Shown here one piece after another: positions 47,702 through 59,233 of a stretch of 64,000 bases of DNA. The position numbers and the translations under genes are program-made. This stretch comes from Oenanthe sinensis. Taxonomy: Eukaryota > Streptophyta > Magnoliopsida > Apiales > Apiaceae. Under the pieces are notes generated by a model. That model worked only from the letters and a program-made list of their open reading frames with translations, was not told the DNA's origin and did no database searches. Position 1 is the stretch's first letter. Each line of letters begins with the position of its first letter. The stretch covers positions 36,745,501 to 36,809,500 of the forward strand of contig CM053810.1 in NCBI GenBank assembly GCA_028671895.1. The letters are read 5' to 3'.

Positions 47702-48178
47702 ATGTCAGGATGTTTGAGTGTTAGAAGGGACATTTGTTAGAGCCCTCTAGCACACTTGCCCAGATTTTATTTCTGTTTTCTTCTCAGTACTTTTATTTTG
47801 TGGTTGTACTTTAACTTATCCTGCACTTTGGCACTTTTCGTATCTATTTATGATTGCTTTTCAGTTCCAGTACCTTCCGATATATCTGTCATTTACTTTT
47901 TCGCACATTTGTCCATAAACTATTTATTACCTTTACCAGTACCTTATTTATACCTGTTGCTAACCTTTATGATTGTTTTATTCATACCTGTTGTGCTAAC
48001 CTGTTTTCTATAGAACCTTATATCCTTGTTGTACAGGCAACTTATGTAGTAATGATGCTACAAGATTGATTTTGTTTAAATAAGTGTTTTTAATTCCCAA
48101 ATGATTTTAAAAGTAATTGAACTGTTTACGATACAGTGTAGTGTATTGCTTAATAAGTTACTTGTTTCCCTATAGTAA
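47702..48178 (+). other. Pyrimidine-rich spacer between ORF1 and gag, with candidate acceptor before gag
   Basis: No conserved protein frame. A hydrophobic 85-codon open frame here lacks an ATG start and is not preserved in element 2. The spacer ends cttgtttccctatag|taaATG, so the gag ATG lies four bases after a plausible 3' splice site (48175). The same layout is in element 2. A second acceptor-like ctaacctgttttctatag ends at 48013 but is disrupted in element 2. Confidence 0.5.
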
Positions 48179-51100
48179 ATGCCGCCAAAGAAAAGAAACA
48201 CCTCAAATTCGTCTCAGAACCATAATACACAAGATCAAAACCCCATGGACCCTACAGTTGCCCAACTCATTCAGTTGCTACAACAACAAACAACTCTTTT
48301 AACCCAGCAACAGCAAAGACCTTCCGCACCCCCAGCAGTTACCCTTAAATCTTTTCAAGCAGTGAAACCACCTGAATTCAGAGGATCCACAGACCCAGTA
48401 GAAGCCCAGACATGGCTTAAGGAGATGGAAAAAGCTTTTCAGCTGGTAGACGTAAGTGAAGATAAAAAGACTGAGTATGCTAGTTATTTTCTTAAAACTG
48501 AAGCTGGTTACTGGTGGGAGTCTACGAAGATGCTTCAGGGTGAAGGTGTGATTTCTTGGGATCAGTTTACAGAATTGTTTTTAGAAAAGTACTTTCCTAG
48601 TTTCATGAAGGACCAGATGGAGATTAAATTTCTAGAACTTAAGCAAGGAGGTATGAGTGTGGCAGAGTACGAGGCCAAGTTTTCTGAGATGGCCAGGTTT
48701 GTGCCAGAATTTGTCAATACTGATGTTAAGAAGGCCAAGAGGTTTCAGCAAGGCCATGGATTAGAAGTAGGGTGGCAGTTTTTGAGCTGCAAAGCTTTAC
48801 TGCAATAGTTCAGAAAGCAATGATCGTGGAAGGTGAAAGTGATATGTCCCAGAAGGAGAAGGATAACAAAAAAAGAAAGTTTGGAGCTAGGGAAGACAGT
48901 CAGGGACATGGTAGTTTCAGAAACAAGTTTCATAGAAGGCCAGAAGGTCAGAGAAGTGATTTCCAGCAGATCAAGAATGGTAATGATTGAAGAGGGAGAC
49001 AGAACAATAAAGCTCAAGGTTTCAACCAGCCAAAGGCCATCAGACAGTTTGTCCCTGAGTGCAAGATTTGTGGAAGGAAGCACTCTGGAGTTTGTAATAA
49101 GCCCAATGTTACCTGCTTCAAATGCAACAGGAAGGGACATTATGCAGTGGAATGCAACAGTCAGAGTCAGAATCTAAATCAAAAGTCTGGGATCAAATGC
49201 TACAAGTGTGGCAAGCTAGGCCACATGGCAAGGGAATGCAAGGAACCTACTCAGCCTACCAATGTTCTCAGGATAGCTGGAACTCTGTCACAATCTTCAG
49301 CACATCAATCTAGAGCAAGAACCTTCAACATGACTCAGAAAGAGGCTATCCAAGATGTGGATGTGATATCAGGTACACTTCTTGTTAATTCAGTGCAAGC
49401 TAGTGTATTGATTGATTCTGGAGCTACTAAGTCTTTTATATCTCAAGATTTTCTTGGTAAATTGCAATGTGAAGTCCGACCTTTGGAGCAAGCCTTAGTT
49501 ATAGAAGTAGCTAACTAGGCAAAGATCCCAGTAAGCCATGTTTGTCCTAGGTGTGACATTGAAATAGGCAGTTATCATTTTCTCGCTAACTTGATACCTT
49601 TTAAGTTAGGTGAATTTGATGTAATTCTAGGGATGGATTGGTTGTCAGAGTACAAGGCTCAGATAGATTGTAGGAATAAAAAGTTAAAGGTGAAAACCCT
49701 AGAAGGAAAAGAAGTTGAATTTCGAGGCGCCCGGCAAGTCAAGAAGTTTTTGAATATCGTTCAGGCAAAGAGATTTCTGCGTCAAGGATGTGAGGCTTAC
49801 CTAGCCTATGTTGTAGACACTGAGAAGGAGCCAGTTCAATTAGAAGATGTTCCTATAGTCAATGAATTTCCCGACGTGTTTCCAGATGAATTGCCAGGTT
49901 TACCTTCCGATAGGGAAATAGAATTCTCTATTGATTTAGCTCCAGGCACTGAGCCAGTTTCCAAAGCTCCATATAGGATGGCGCCAGTTGAGATGAAAGA
50001 GTTGGCGAGTCAAATACAAGATCTCTTGGATAAAGGAATTATAAGGCCTAGTGTGTCCCCTGGGGAGCACCAGTATTGTTTGTTAAGAAGAAGGATGGAA
50101 GCATGAGATTGTGCATAGATTACCGAGAGTTAAACAAGTTAACTATCAAGAATAAGTACCCGTTGCCGAGGATCGATGATCTTTTTGAGCAGCTGAAAGG
50201 AGCCGAATGTTTTTCAAAAATTGACTTAAGGTCCGGATACCATCAACTCAAGATCAAACCTGAAGATGTATCTAAAACAGCATTCAGAACAAGGTACGGA
50301 CACTATGAATTTTTGGTTATGGCTTTTGGATTGACAAATGCTCCAGCAGCGTTTATGGATCTGATGAACAGAGTCTTTAAGAAGTATTTAGATAAGTTTG
50401 TGATTGTTTTCATCGACGTCATCCTGATATATTCAAAGTCAGAAGAAGAGCATGCAGATCACTTGAGAATTGTTTTAGAGACTTTAAGAAAGGAAAAGCT
50501 GTATGCGAAGTTTTCAAAATGTGAATTTTGGCTGAAGGAAGTACAATTCTTAGGTCATGTTGTTAGCAAAGAAGGCATCAAAGTTGATCCGGCAAAGATA
50601 GAAGCAGTGATGAAATGGGAAAGACCAAGGACTCCAACAAAAGTCAGAAGTTTTCTGGGTTTAGCGGGATACTATCGAAGATTTGTTCAAGATTTTTCGA
50701 AGATAGCTACCCCTATGACCAAGCTGACCAGGAAGAATGAAAAGTTTGTATGGAATGAAAAGTGTGAAGAAAGTTTTGAAGAGCTAAAGCGAAGACTAGT
50801 GTATGCACCAGTGTTGGTATTACTTGACGATCAAGGAAATTTTGTTATCTACAGTGACGCTTCTCACAAAGGCTTGGGATGTGTTTTGATGCAACATGGG
50901 AAAGTAATTTCATATGCTTCCAGGCAGTTAAGACCTCATGAATCGAAATATCCTACACATGATCTGGAATTAGCTGCCATTGTGTTTGCACTGAAGATAT
51001 GGAGGCACTACTTATATGGAGAAAAGTGTGAGATTTACACTGACCACAAAAGTTTGAAGTATATCTTTACTCAGAAAGAGCTGAACATGAGACAAAGAAG

Positions 51101-52730
51101 AAGGTTGGAATTGATCAAAGACTACGACTGCACGATTAACTATCATCCAGGCAAGGCAAATGTTGTAGCAGATGCCTTAAGTAGAAAAGAAAGATTGAAT
51201 ATAATGGTTTCGTTTGAAGAATTGATCAAAGAGTTTGAGAAATTAGAAATAGAAGTATGTGGTTCTGATTCAGTGGAAGAGATGGTGTATACAATGACTT
51301 TTCAGCCAGAATTGTTAGAAAAGATCAAGAGATGTCAAGAACAGATGATGAGTCAAGACAGAGCCAAGTTGACTGGAGAAGAGTTAAGAAGTCAGAAGGA
51401 CGGTAAAGGAATCTTTAGGTTTTCCTCACGAATTTGGATCCCTAATGTTCAAGAGCTCAAGAATGAAATTTTGCATGATGCACATAGTTCAAAATACTCT
51501 ATTCACCCAGGAAGCACAAAGATGTATAAAGACTTGAAGGAAAATTTTTGGTGGCCCAACATGAAAAGAAATGTGGTAGAGTGGATCAGTAAATGTTATA
51601 CGTGCCAGAGAGTCAAAGCTGAACATCAGAGACCCAGTGGATTGTTGCAACCACTAGAGATTCCAGAATGGAAATGGGAGAATCTTGCTATGGATTTTGT
51701 AGTAGGTCTGCCAAGGACTAAGGCTAATCATGATACTATCTGGGTAATAATAGACAGATTGACCAAGTCAGCGCACTTTCTACCGATCAACGAAAGATTT
51801 TCACTGGACAGGTTGGTTCATTTGTACCTGAAAGAGATTGTTATGCGACATGGTGTTCCTGTATCAATAGTGTCTGATAGAGACCCGAGATTTAATTCAA
51901 GATTTTGGAAGAAGTTTCAAGAGTGTTTGGGAACAAAGATGAATATGAGTACTGCATATCATCCTCAGGCAGATGGCCAGAGTGAAAGGACAATTCAGAC
52001 CATTGAAGACATGTTGAGAGTTTGTGCCTTGGATTTTGAAGGAAGTTGGGACGAGCATCTACCGTTAGTGGAGTTTTCATATAACAACAGCTATCATGCC
52101 AGTATTGGGATGCCCCCGTATGAAGCTTTATATGGAAGAAAGTGCAGATCACCAGTGTGTTGGAATGAAGTTGGTGAGCGTAAGATTTTGGGTCCAGAGT
52201 TAGTTCAACAAACTAAAGAAAAGATTGAGTTGATTCAGAAGAGATTGCTAGCTGCTCAAGATAGGCAAAAGAAGTATGCTGACCAGTCAAGGAAGGATAT
52301 GAATTTTGAAGAAGGTGACCAAGTGTTGCTAAAGATTTCTCCATGAAAAGGTGTTAATAGATTTGGCAAGAAAGGAAAGCTTAATCCAAGATATATAGGA
52401 CCTTTTGAAGTCTTGAAGCAAGTTAGGAGAGTTGCATATGAATTGGCTCTACCACCGCAGATGCAGCACATTCACAATGTTTTTCACGTATCTATGCTTA
52501 GAAAGTATAATCCTGATATGAGTCATGTAATAGAGTATGAACCCCTAGAGATTCAACCCGACTTGTCCTATGTAGAACAGCCTGTAGAGATTCAGGATCA
52601 TAAGGATAAGGTTTTAAGGAATAAGTCTGTTAGGCTTGTAAATGTTTTGTGGAGAAATCCTCGAGTTGAGGAATCCACCTGGGAACTTGAGAGTGAAATG
52701 CTCGAAAAGTATCCTTATTTGTTTACTTAG
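48179..52730 (+). pseudogene. gag-pol polyprotein of element 1, multiply broken
   Basis: The ATG at 48179 follows a possible acceptor. Gag begins with a basic MPPKKR segment and a Gln-rich stretch. A retrotransposon Gag core then runs to a 7-bp deletion near 48753 (element 2 keeps the longer form), shifting frame. Further damage: TGA at 48988; TAG at 49516 (CAG in element 2); a 1-bp loss in a C run near 50057, just before the RT start; GAC to GTC at 50418 changing the second Asp of the RT active-site pair to Val; TGA at 52344 (TGG in element 2). Zinc knuckles (about 49070-49240), protease DSGA (about 49420), RT, RNase H, integrase with HPQADGQSERT and the C-terminal chromodomain-like tail are otherwise recognisable. 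It cannot make a functional polyprotein. Confidence 0.93.
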
Positions 52731-52757
52731 GCTGATTCGGGGGACAGAATCCTTTTT

Positions 52758-52770
52758 AAGGGGGGGAGAA
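52758..52770 (+). other. Polypurine tract of element 1
   Basis: aagggggggagaa abuts the 3' LTR start TGTAACGATCGAG at 52771. It is the plus-strand priming site of reverse transcription and is identical in element 2. Confidence 0.92.
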
Positions 52771-54091
52771 TGTAACGATCGAGACATTTATATATATATT
52801 TGATTAATATGAGTTATAGTATTTATGTGTTCCAATGTGACAAGAGGTGATATACGATCTTTTTATATGTCTAGTTGACTACCTGTTTGACCGCATGTTT
52901 GACCGCATTATGCTTAAGTGTTTTAATTAAGTGATTAATTGATTTTCCATGCTTAATTGAGTAACTGTTTGATTTTTATAAAATTATTGGTGTGTCCAAT
53001 AATTATGAAATTTTATATGTATCTTCTATGTAATTTTAGAGACTTTCTAAAAATAGTGGTGTGATTTAATTCAGTCTCAATATTTTTGTATGGTTTTCTC
53101 AATCCTATTTTATCCTGAAAATATTTCTCTTCTAAATTCCATATTTAATTATTGGAATGTCCAAAAATCATGAAATCTTTTCCACAATGTTCCTTATATA
53201 TTCTGAGACTTTTGAAAAATAAAAGTTTATTTTATTTGAGCACCAAAATATTTTTAAAGATTTTCTACTCTTATTTTTATTTAAAGTGACTAAACTTCCC
53301 CGATTTTTAGTTAATTATTTATTCATCAGAAAAATATTTCAAAAATATGGGTGAGCTTCTAAATTTATTTTCTTTATTTTAAAAATATAAAACTTATTTT
53401 TATAACCATTTTTCTTCAAAATTCGATTTATCAAATGATTTAATTTCAGAAAATAGCAAATGTGAAATTACTGTTTTACCCTTGCTTTTGTTATAACCTG
53501 CAACACCCACCCATTTTTCCCCTTGCTCTGCAACTAGCGTACCAGGTCTCTCTCTCTCTCTCTCTCGTTTTGGGCGATTTTTGCTCCTCTTTGAATTCCC
53601 ATGGGAGATTTCAATTATCTAGCATGATTATAACTTCCTTGTGGCTAGATTCTTGCTTATATACTACTCTTGTACCTTGCATGTAACTATATATATGTAT
53701 ATATATAGCTGCCGTATGTATATGTTGGTGTATAGTTGCATGCAATCCATGTAATTAGATGCTATGTATTTGGTGAGTTCAGATATTACATAAACTAGCT
53801 ATGGGAGAGAGATTTGGATTCGGTGTAGAGAAACCGGAGCAACTCCGGCACTCCACCGGAAACCCGAGTCACCAACGATGAACTCGGTGAGTTGGTGACC
53901 AAGGCTATGATGTTCTTGAGCCTAATTACTGCCTAAATTACTCATACTTGTCCATTAATTGAGTTGCATGTCGAATTAATTGATGCATGTCAGTCGTGAC
54001 AATTTTTCCGGCCATGGTTTTGAGATTTCCGACTTGTAGCCGACTAGTGTAACCTTGTATAGCTTCGTTTTATGTAATGTTGATGCTAGTT
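52771..54091 (+). repeat. 3' LTR of element 1, first 1321 bp, interrupted by element 2
   Basis: It matches 42983-44290 closely, with a 12-bp tgtttgaccgca duplication near 52883-52907, (tc)10 instead of (tc)8, and scattered substitutions. It stops at gatgctagtt, exactly where the 5' LTR continues gatgctagttgctgtgcag. The remaining 2.8 kb, including its copy of the H3-like exon, should lie beyond element 2, outside the window. Confidence 0.92.
54087..54091. other. Left half of the presumed target-site duplication of element 2 (tagtt)
   Basis: The last five bases of the interrupted LTR before TGTAACGATCGAGG. The uninterrupted LTR reads ctagttgctgtg here, so the right copy of tagtt should precede gctgtgcag after the 3' LTR of element 2. 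Confidence 0.65.
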
Positions 54092-56988
54092 TGTAACGAT
54101 CGAGGTAATTAAATCTATTTGAATAATATGAGGTATATGATATATGTGTTTTAATGTGTTAAGATATGATATGTGGTGATTTTATATGTCCAGTTGACTG
54201 TCTGTTTGACTGTATTATGCTTAAGTGATTTAATTAAGTGATTAATTGATTTTTCATGCTTAATTGAGTAACTGTTTGATTTTTATAAAATTATTGGTGT
54301 GTCCAATAATTATGAAATTTTATATGTAGCTCTTATGTGATTTTAGAGACTTTCTAAAAATGGTGATGTATTTAATTCAAGTCCCAGTGATTTTATATAA
54401 ATCTTTTACTCCTGTTTTATTCTAGAGATATTACTCTTCTAAATTCCATATTTAATTATTGGAATGTCCAAAAATCATGAAACATGTTCCAAAATGTTTC
54501 TTAAATATTTTGAGACTTGTGAAAAATAGAAGTTTATTTTATTTGAGCCCAAAATTATTTTTAATGATTTTTCTACTCTTATTTCCTATTTCTGCACTAA
54601 AACTTCAAAGATTTTTAGTTAATTCTTTATTCATCAGAAAAATATTTCAAAAATATGGGGAGGCTTCTAAATTCATGATCTTTATTTGAAAAATATAAAA
54701 GTTATTTTTGTACTCTGTTTCTATCAAAATTCGAATTATAAATCGTTTTTAATTCAGAAATTGGGGTTGTGAAATTACTAAACTGCCCTTGCTTTTATCA
54801 AACCCAGCAGTCCCCTCTTTCTTTCCCCATTTCTGCCATTCTAGTTCAGGTCGTGTGCTCTCTCGTCTCTATGGCGATTTTTCTTGTTCCTCTTGTTTTT
54901 CATCACTTTGTTGATGAATCATGCCTAGTTTTTGATTCTCTTGCTAGTACTTGAGCTAGTTTGGCATGTATCGGTTGTTTTGAGCTTTGCATGCATATAT
55001 GTTTATGTGCCGTGTATGTATATATAGTTATTCTTGCATGCAACAGCTTTCATGAGTTGATTCTACTGATTTATGCTAGTTGGCTGCCTTAAATTGATTT
55101 GGTGAAGCTTTCGATTTGGAAGCCCGATTCCGGGCACCGTCGAACGGTTTTGCCCCGGCAATGACCTTGAGGAGCCGGTGTTTGCAAGGCTATGATGTTC
55201 TTGAGCCTACTTGTTGTCTAAATTACTCATATTTATCAATTAATTGGGTGGCATGTCGAATTAGCTGCTGCATGACAATTCTCCGGCCATGATTTTTAAT
55301 TTCCGTCCACTAGCTTCGGTTGTTTTGATGTAGTAATTACCGACTTGGTTATGTTGTGAAATGTTTTAGATGCAAATTGGACTTAACTAGTTACTGTGCA
55401 GTTTGTTGATAACCTGTTAAATTGCGTGATTAGTTTTCTAATTTTCCATATTTATAATCGAATTTTTCCGGCCAACTTGTTATTTGCCGATTAGTAACAA
55501 TTATATGTATGCTTAATTGTAGATGCTAAGCTTGGTTATGAGATGAAAATAAGTTATGCAGTCGTAAATCGATTTAATTGAGGTGTAATAGCCGATTGCT
55601 AATTAATATTTTTTTTAGTTTTAATTTCGAATATATATGTATATTAATTTATATTCGAAGATTTGATTATATGTGAGCATTTGATGGAGTTGATGTTATT
55701 TGTTAAGTCCTAATAAGAATTAGTTAGGATGTGCATTTTAAGGAATACTTGAGTTGGTTATGTGCCTATATTCAAAATTTTCGAATATACATGTATACAT
55801 ATATATTATATTCGAATTATATAAGTGAATGATAATTGAAGATTTAATCCTTGTAACTTGTATGGGCACGATTTTATGTGACTAAGATTGGGTATGATAT
55901 ATGATTGTCTGATTATGCATAATTGACATTGAATGATTGTTTGGGTCGGTTGTATTCCGACGGATAGCTCCGATTACAGGGGAAGTGCTGCCAAAATTTT
56001 CTAAAACTAAAACAACTTTGTAAAGCATTATTGGCACACCACTTCTGTATAGGAATGACTATCAGTCAGGAATATTGTAGATGATCTAATTGTCTAGGTG
56101 ATACTTGTTTTCCAGTATAGAAGTGATTGAATAGTAGAATATGTCTACTATGCATTATATATGTGTGTTAAAGGGTTACAGTTAACGAAAGGGTAGAATA
56201 GTTAGACGTTATTGAGAACGTCGAGAGTATAAGAGATACTGAAATAGTATTATTTTTGTGTAGCTACGAAGGATATTGAGGTGAAGGACAAGGGAAAAGC
56301 TAAAGTAGAGAGTTAGTGTCTGGTATAGACGATCTACCTGTTCCACAGCTGTAGCATTCCTTGTTTGAGGCAAGTAACTACTGCCTAACCTCTTTCAACT
56401 TAAACACTGTTTTGTAAACTGCTTTATGACCCTGCAATTGTATTATCTTATCTCAACTGTATTACCTTGTTTCAACTGTTTTAAACTATATCATGTCCTA
56501 CTTTAATTGCTTTATTTAAACTGCAACCTTATATCAGATTCAATTGCACTTTAAACTTTTCAATCCCTGAACTGTTATCGACAACTTATAAACTAGTTTT
56601 ACAAATCTTAAACCAGTGATCTTGAGCTGTGACTTATGCTATTACCACTTTCTTAACAATAATTGCTTAAACCTAAACCTTAAAAGAACCCTGTTATTTA
56701 AGCCTAACTGTTATCCTGAGAAAATGTTTTACACCTGTTTTCAAAAACAACTGTTATACTTATGGATTGACCCTGCACCTTGACTTCATAACTTTAACTT
56801 GTTTTAAATTTCCAGTTCATGATTTCAGCTTACCCTATTACAACAGAAACTTGTTTAAGACTTATCTTGGAATAAACTTTACCTCTGTCTAATGATCTTT
56901 AAAAATGGATTTAAATATGGAATCCGACTTTCAAGAAGTCTTTTTCATCAAATGATTTGGTAACTTTAAAAAGAAAGGTTTTGGTTAT

Positions 56989-57029
56989 TATAGGAATTCC
57001 GATCAAAATGGTTTCTGCGGATTCCTATA
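56989..57029. other. Inverted repeat with 9-bp perfect arms (element 2 copy)
   Basis: tataggaat (56989-56997) and attcctata (57021-57029) with the same 23-nt loop length as at 45853-45893. Loop sequence is nearly the same. The role is unknown. Confidence 0.6.
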
Positions 57030-57258
57030 GGTTGGAGGCGTAAGAGGCCGAGTGACGCCGGTCCAGCACTTTTTATGTGTAGACTATAATGAGATAGTCA
57101 ATGGCTATAATGAGATAGCTCAAGGCCAATGGCAATAAGTGCCTTTATGAGTACTCCTTATGTCCAGAGGGACTTTAGTCCGTTATGGGGACTTTACGTG
57201 GCTGATCACCCGTATTGTCTGGCGTTATGAGAAAACTTCAACCAAAATGAATTGTTTC

Positions 57259-57390
57259 TAAACAGTAAAGGTCCTAATGAGAGGACAGTTTTATAAATGA
57301 TTTGAAAAGCACGGTCCTAATGAGAGGACAGTTTTATAAAAAAATGTTTTGAAAGAATCAGTCATAATGAAAGGATAGTTTTATATAAAT
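57259..57390. repeat. 43-44-bp minisatellite in the element 2 LTR, about 2.5 copies
   Basis: ggtcctaatgagaggacag occurs twice, followed by a degenerate cagtcataatgaaaggatag copy. It has fewer copies than element 1 (46131-46290), so the array changes length between family members. Confidence 0.8.
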
Positions 57391-57839
57391 GGACTTTGAA
57401 ATGATTAATAATGAAAAATTGAAATGCCCTGTTATATCATGCCCTTTTTCAGCTTAAACTGTCAGTCCTATCTTGACTTCACCTTGTTTCAATTGTTATA
57501 CATTATTTTCCTGTTATCCAGCTAACCCTGCAGATTACTCTTATACTTCCACCTGGTTATTACTTTCCAGCTTCTTGTTTATTCTGTACCAGTTATTGAA
57601 ATTGTTTAACCCTGCCAGCAGTTTTATAAAAGAAAGTTTTGCGAGTAATGATTACCCTGACTAGTATGTTAATTACAATTTTGGGACAATGAGGTCCAGA
57701 AATGATTTAAAGCATGGTTTTGAGAAAAGTCTTTTAAATTATGTATAAGCCTGTAGAACTGTTTTTAACCAGTATGTTTACTCGCTGAGCTTTTGTAGCT
57801 CATTCTTTTATTTTCTAACATCTACAGCTTTTGAGAATC

Positions 57840-57914
57840 ATGGTCCGTATTAAGCAGACTGCTCGGAAGAATATGTCCTACATGAACTTTGCTAGGCTGG
57901 CTGAGAGGGAACAG
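57840..57914 (+). CDS. ORF1 exon 1 of element 2: histone H3 tail-like leader inside the LTR
   Basis: Same 25-codon structure as element 1, starting M-V-R-I-K-Q-T-A-R-K-N and ending GAACAG|GTAGGA. Compared with element 1, codons 8, 9, 11 and 13 changed synonymously (GCC/GCT, AGG/CGG, AAC/AAT, TCT/TCC). Amino-acid changes appear only from codon 14 onward (Phe/Tyr, Tyr/Phe, Ile/Arg). The upstream acceptor-like ttctaacatctacag (ending 57827) and the donor are identical in both copies. As in element 1, the joining to exon 2 is a prediction from phase and splice-site quality. Confidence 0.72.
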
Positions 57915-58388
57915 GTAGGATCGAGGCAGAGTTGGAAGGAAAAGACTTTGTTTAGTCTTGTACTTTAGTAGTAGATCTTGAGATGTTTCAGGAGTTGTAA
58001 TATTATTTTTGTTGCTGTAAATTTAAATATAAATGAATGTAGTAGTGTGCTTGTTTCATACCATTACCTTGAAAGGTCCAGGCGAGTAGTCGGGGTCATA
58101 TTTATGCGTATTTTCTATTATTGTTATTTAGGGTGCATGCATATAGAGTGTCAGTGACGCCCCGATCTAGACCCCGGGTCGGGAGGGCGCCACAGGTTGG
58201 TATCAGAGCTAAGGTTTTGGTCACTGAAACAAGCTAGGATTAAGTTAAACAAGTAGATCATTTAATAACAGAAGAGAGAGTAATGGTAAGATAGGATTAG
58301 ATATTGAAAAGTAGTATAGACGTTAGGATTTTAACTGTAGATTTAAGGTGATCTTATCCCTTTTGCTTTACATATTATATTATTGCAG
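57915..58388 (+). other. Predicted ORF1 intron of element 2
   Basis: GT at 57915, AG at 58388 (tattgcag), 474 nt, phase 0. It contains the poly(A)-like cluster, the LTR end at 58194 and the primer binding site. The first bases after the donor are almost identical in element 1. Confidence 0.6.
58198..58209 (+). other. Primer binding site of element 2 (tRNA-iMet type)
   Basis: TGGTATCAGAGC, a perfect 12-base complement of the plant initiator tRNA-Met 3' end, three bases after the LTR terminus CCACA. Confidence 0.93.
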
Positions 58389-58793
58389 GCTCGTGGTATT
58401 GTTTCACAACCACCACCCTCTCCTAGTTCCTCTGATTCTTCTTCTTCGGATTCTGACGATGATGTTATAGTCATATCCAGTTCTGAGAGCGAGGAGGAGT
58501 TGATTCCTGAGCCCCTTGCTCAGCCTGACCTACCCTCAGGGAGTGCTTGTGCCCCTATTCGCCGTAGAGTTTATAGGCCAGCTATTACCCGAGGCCAGTT
58601 GAGAGTTCCCGAGCATCCTGTCGAGTGGTGGGAGGATCGCATTAGAGCTGTTGAGGAGGAGGGACGTAGGCAGATTGCGGCTAGGGCATTTCCAGACGAT
58701 GTGGCGGAGCGGGCAGGAGAGTTAACCCGTGTGCTTAGTAGACTGCTGATTGGACTCAGGGCAACCAGAGACAGGGATCACAGGGGTGATTAG
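58389..58793 (+). CDS. ORF1 exon 2 of element 2: acidic/Ser-rich SIM-like segment and Arg-rich helical tail
   Basis: 134 codons plus TAG, same length as in element 1. The Ser/Asp run leads to VIVI (58464-58475) followed by SSSESEEE, an even better SUMO-interacting-type core than the AIVI of element 1. Then come RRRVYRP, VEWWEDRI and the Arg/Leu-rich predicted helix ending in a DRDHRGD-like tail. Differences from element 1 are conservative or lie in the Ser-rich linker. No ATG lies near the start, which again points to exon 1 as the source of the initiator. No known domain was recognised. Ideas such as binding SUMO, histones or chromatin factors rest only on composition and the H3-like exon. 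Confidence 0.72.
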   Translation, partial: ARGIVSQPPPSPSSSDSSSSDSDDDVIVISSSESEEELIPEPLAQPDLPSGSACAPIRRRVYRPAITRGQLRVPEHPVEWWEDRIRAVEEEGRRQIAARAFPDDVAERAGELTRVLSRLLIGLRATRDRDHRGD

Positions 58794-59233
58794 ATGTCAG
58801 GATGTTTGAGTGTTAGAAGGGACATTTGTTAGAGCCCTCTAGCACACTTGCCTAGATGTTATTTCTGTTTTCTTCCCAGTATTTTTTTTTCGTGTTTGTA
58901 TTTTGACTATCTTGCACTTTGGTACTTTTCGTATCTATATATGTTTGCTTTTCAGTTCCAGTATCTTCCGATATATCTGTCATTTACTTTTTCGCACATT
59001 TGACCATAAACAGTTCCTTTCCTTTACCAGTACCTTATTTATACCTGTTGTGCTAACCTGTTTTCGATAAAACCTTTATATTCTTGTTGTACAGGCAACT
59101 TATGTAGTAATGATGCTACAAGATTGATTTTTAAATAAGTATTTTTAATTCCCAAATGATTTTAAAAGTATTTGAACTGTTTACGATACAGTGTAGTGTA
59201 TTGCTTAATAAGTTGCTTGTGTCCCTATAGTAA
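58794..59233 (+). other. Pyrimidine-rich spacer between ORF1 and gag in element 2
   Basis: Non-coding by comparison with element 1. It ends gtccctatag|taaATG, retaining the acceptor-like sequence four bases before the gag start. Confidence 0.5.

Larger units (their letters stand above)
42983..54091 (+). mobile_element. Element 1: Ty3/gypsy chromovirus-type LTR retrotransposon (Tekay/Del-like), inactive, interrupted
   Basis: Order: 5' LTR (42983-47100), primer binding site, ORF1 with its first exon in the LTR, broken gag-pol (48179-52730), polypurine tract (52758-52770), and 3' LTR cut at 54091 by element 2. The domain order protease, reverse transcriptase, RNase H, integrase marks Ty3/gypsy. 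The C-terminal chromodomain-like tail marks a chromovirus. The lineage call is by eye from the tail (VLWRNPRVEESTWELE) and the long LTRs. The LTR pair differs by scattered substitutions, a 12-bp tgtttgaccgca duplication in the 3' copy, and (tc)8 versus (tc)10, so insertion is not very recent. Confidence 0.93.
54092..58194 (+). repeat. 5' LTR of element 2, about 4.1 kb
   Basis: Runs from TGTAACGATCGAGG to GGCGCCACA (4103 bp). Homologous to the element 1 LTR throughout, with the first 1.4 kb most diverged and the last 2.5 kb close. It keeps the hairpin, a shorter minisatellite, the H3-like exon and the poly(A)-like cluster. A TATA-like run is near 55016-55025. No other conserved reading frame was found in it. 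Confidence 0.9.

Noticed and set aside
47756..48069. Hydrophobic 71-85 codon frames between ORF1 and gag that could suggest an envelope-like or membrane protein
   Set aside because: The region is simply T- and C-rich. The longest frame has no ATG start, and it is not preserved in element 2.
48117..48302. Frame overlapping the gag start (also 59172-59357)
   Set aside because: Overlaps the true gag frame, has no domain, and its similarity between copies is explained by gag.
48745..49140. Minus-strand frame opposite gag (also 59810-60244 in element 2)
   Set aside because: It mirrors the conserved Gag/nucleocapsid coding sequence on the other strand. Conservation is explained by gag, and no promoter or domain supports it.
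51892..52471. Minus-strand frames opposite integrase (also 62955-63534)
   Set aside because: Shadows of the pol frame with no recognisable domain.
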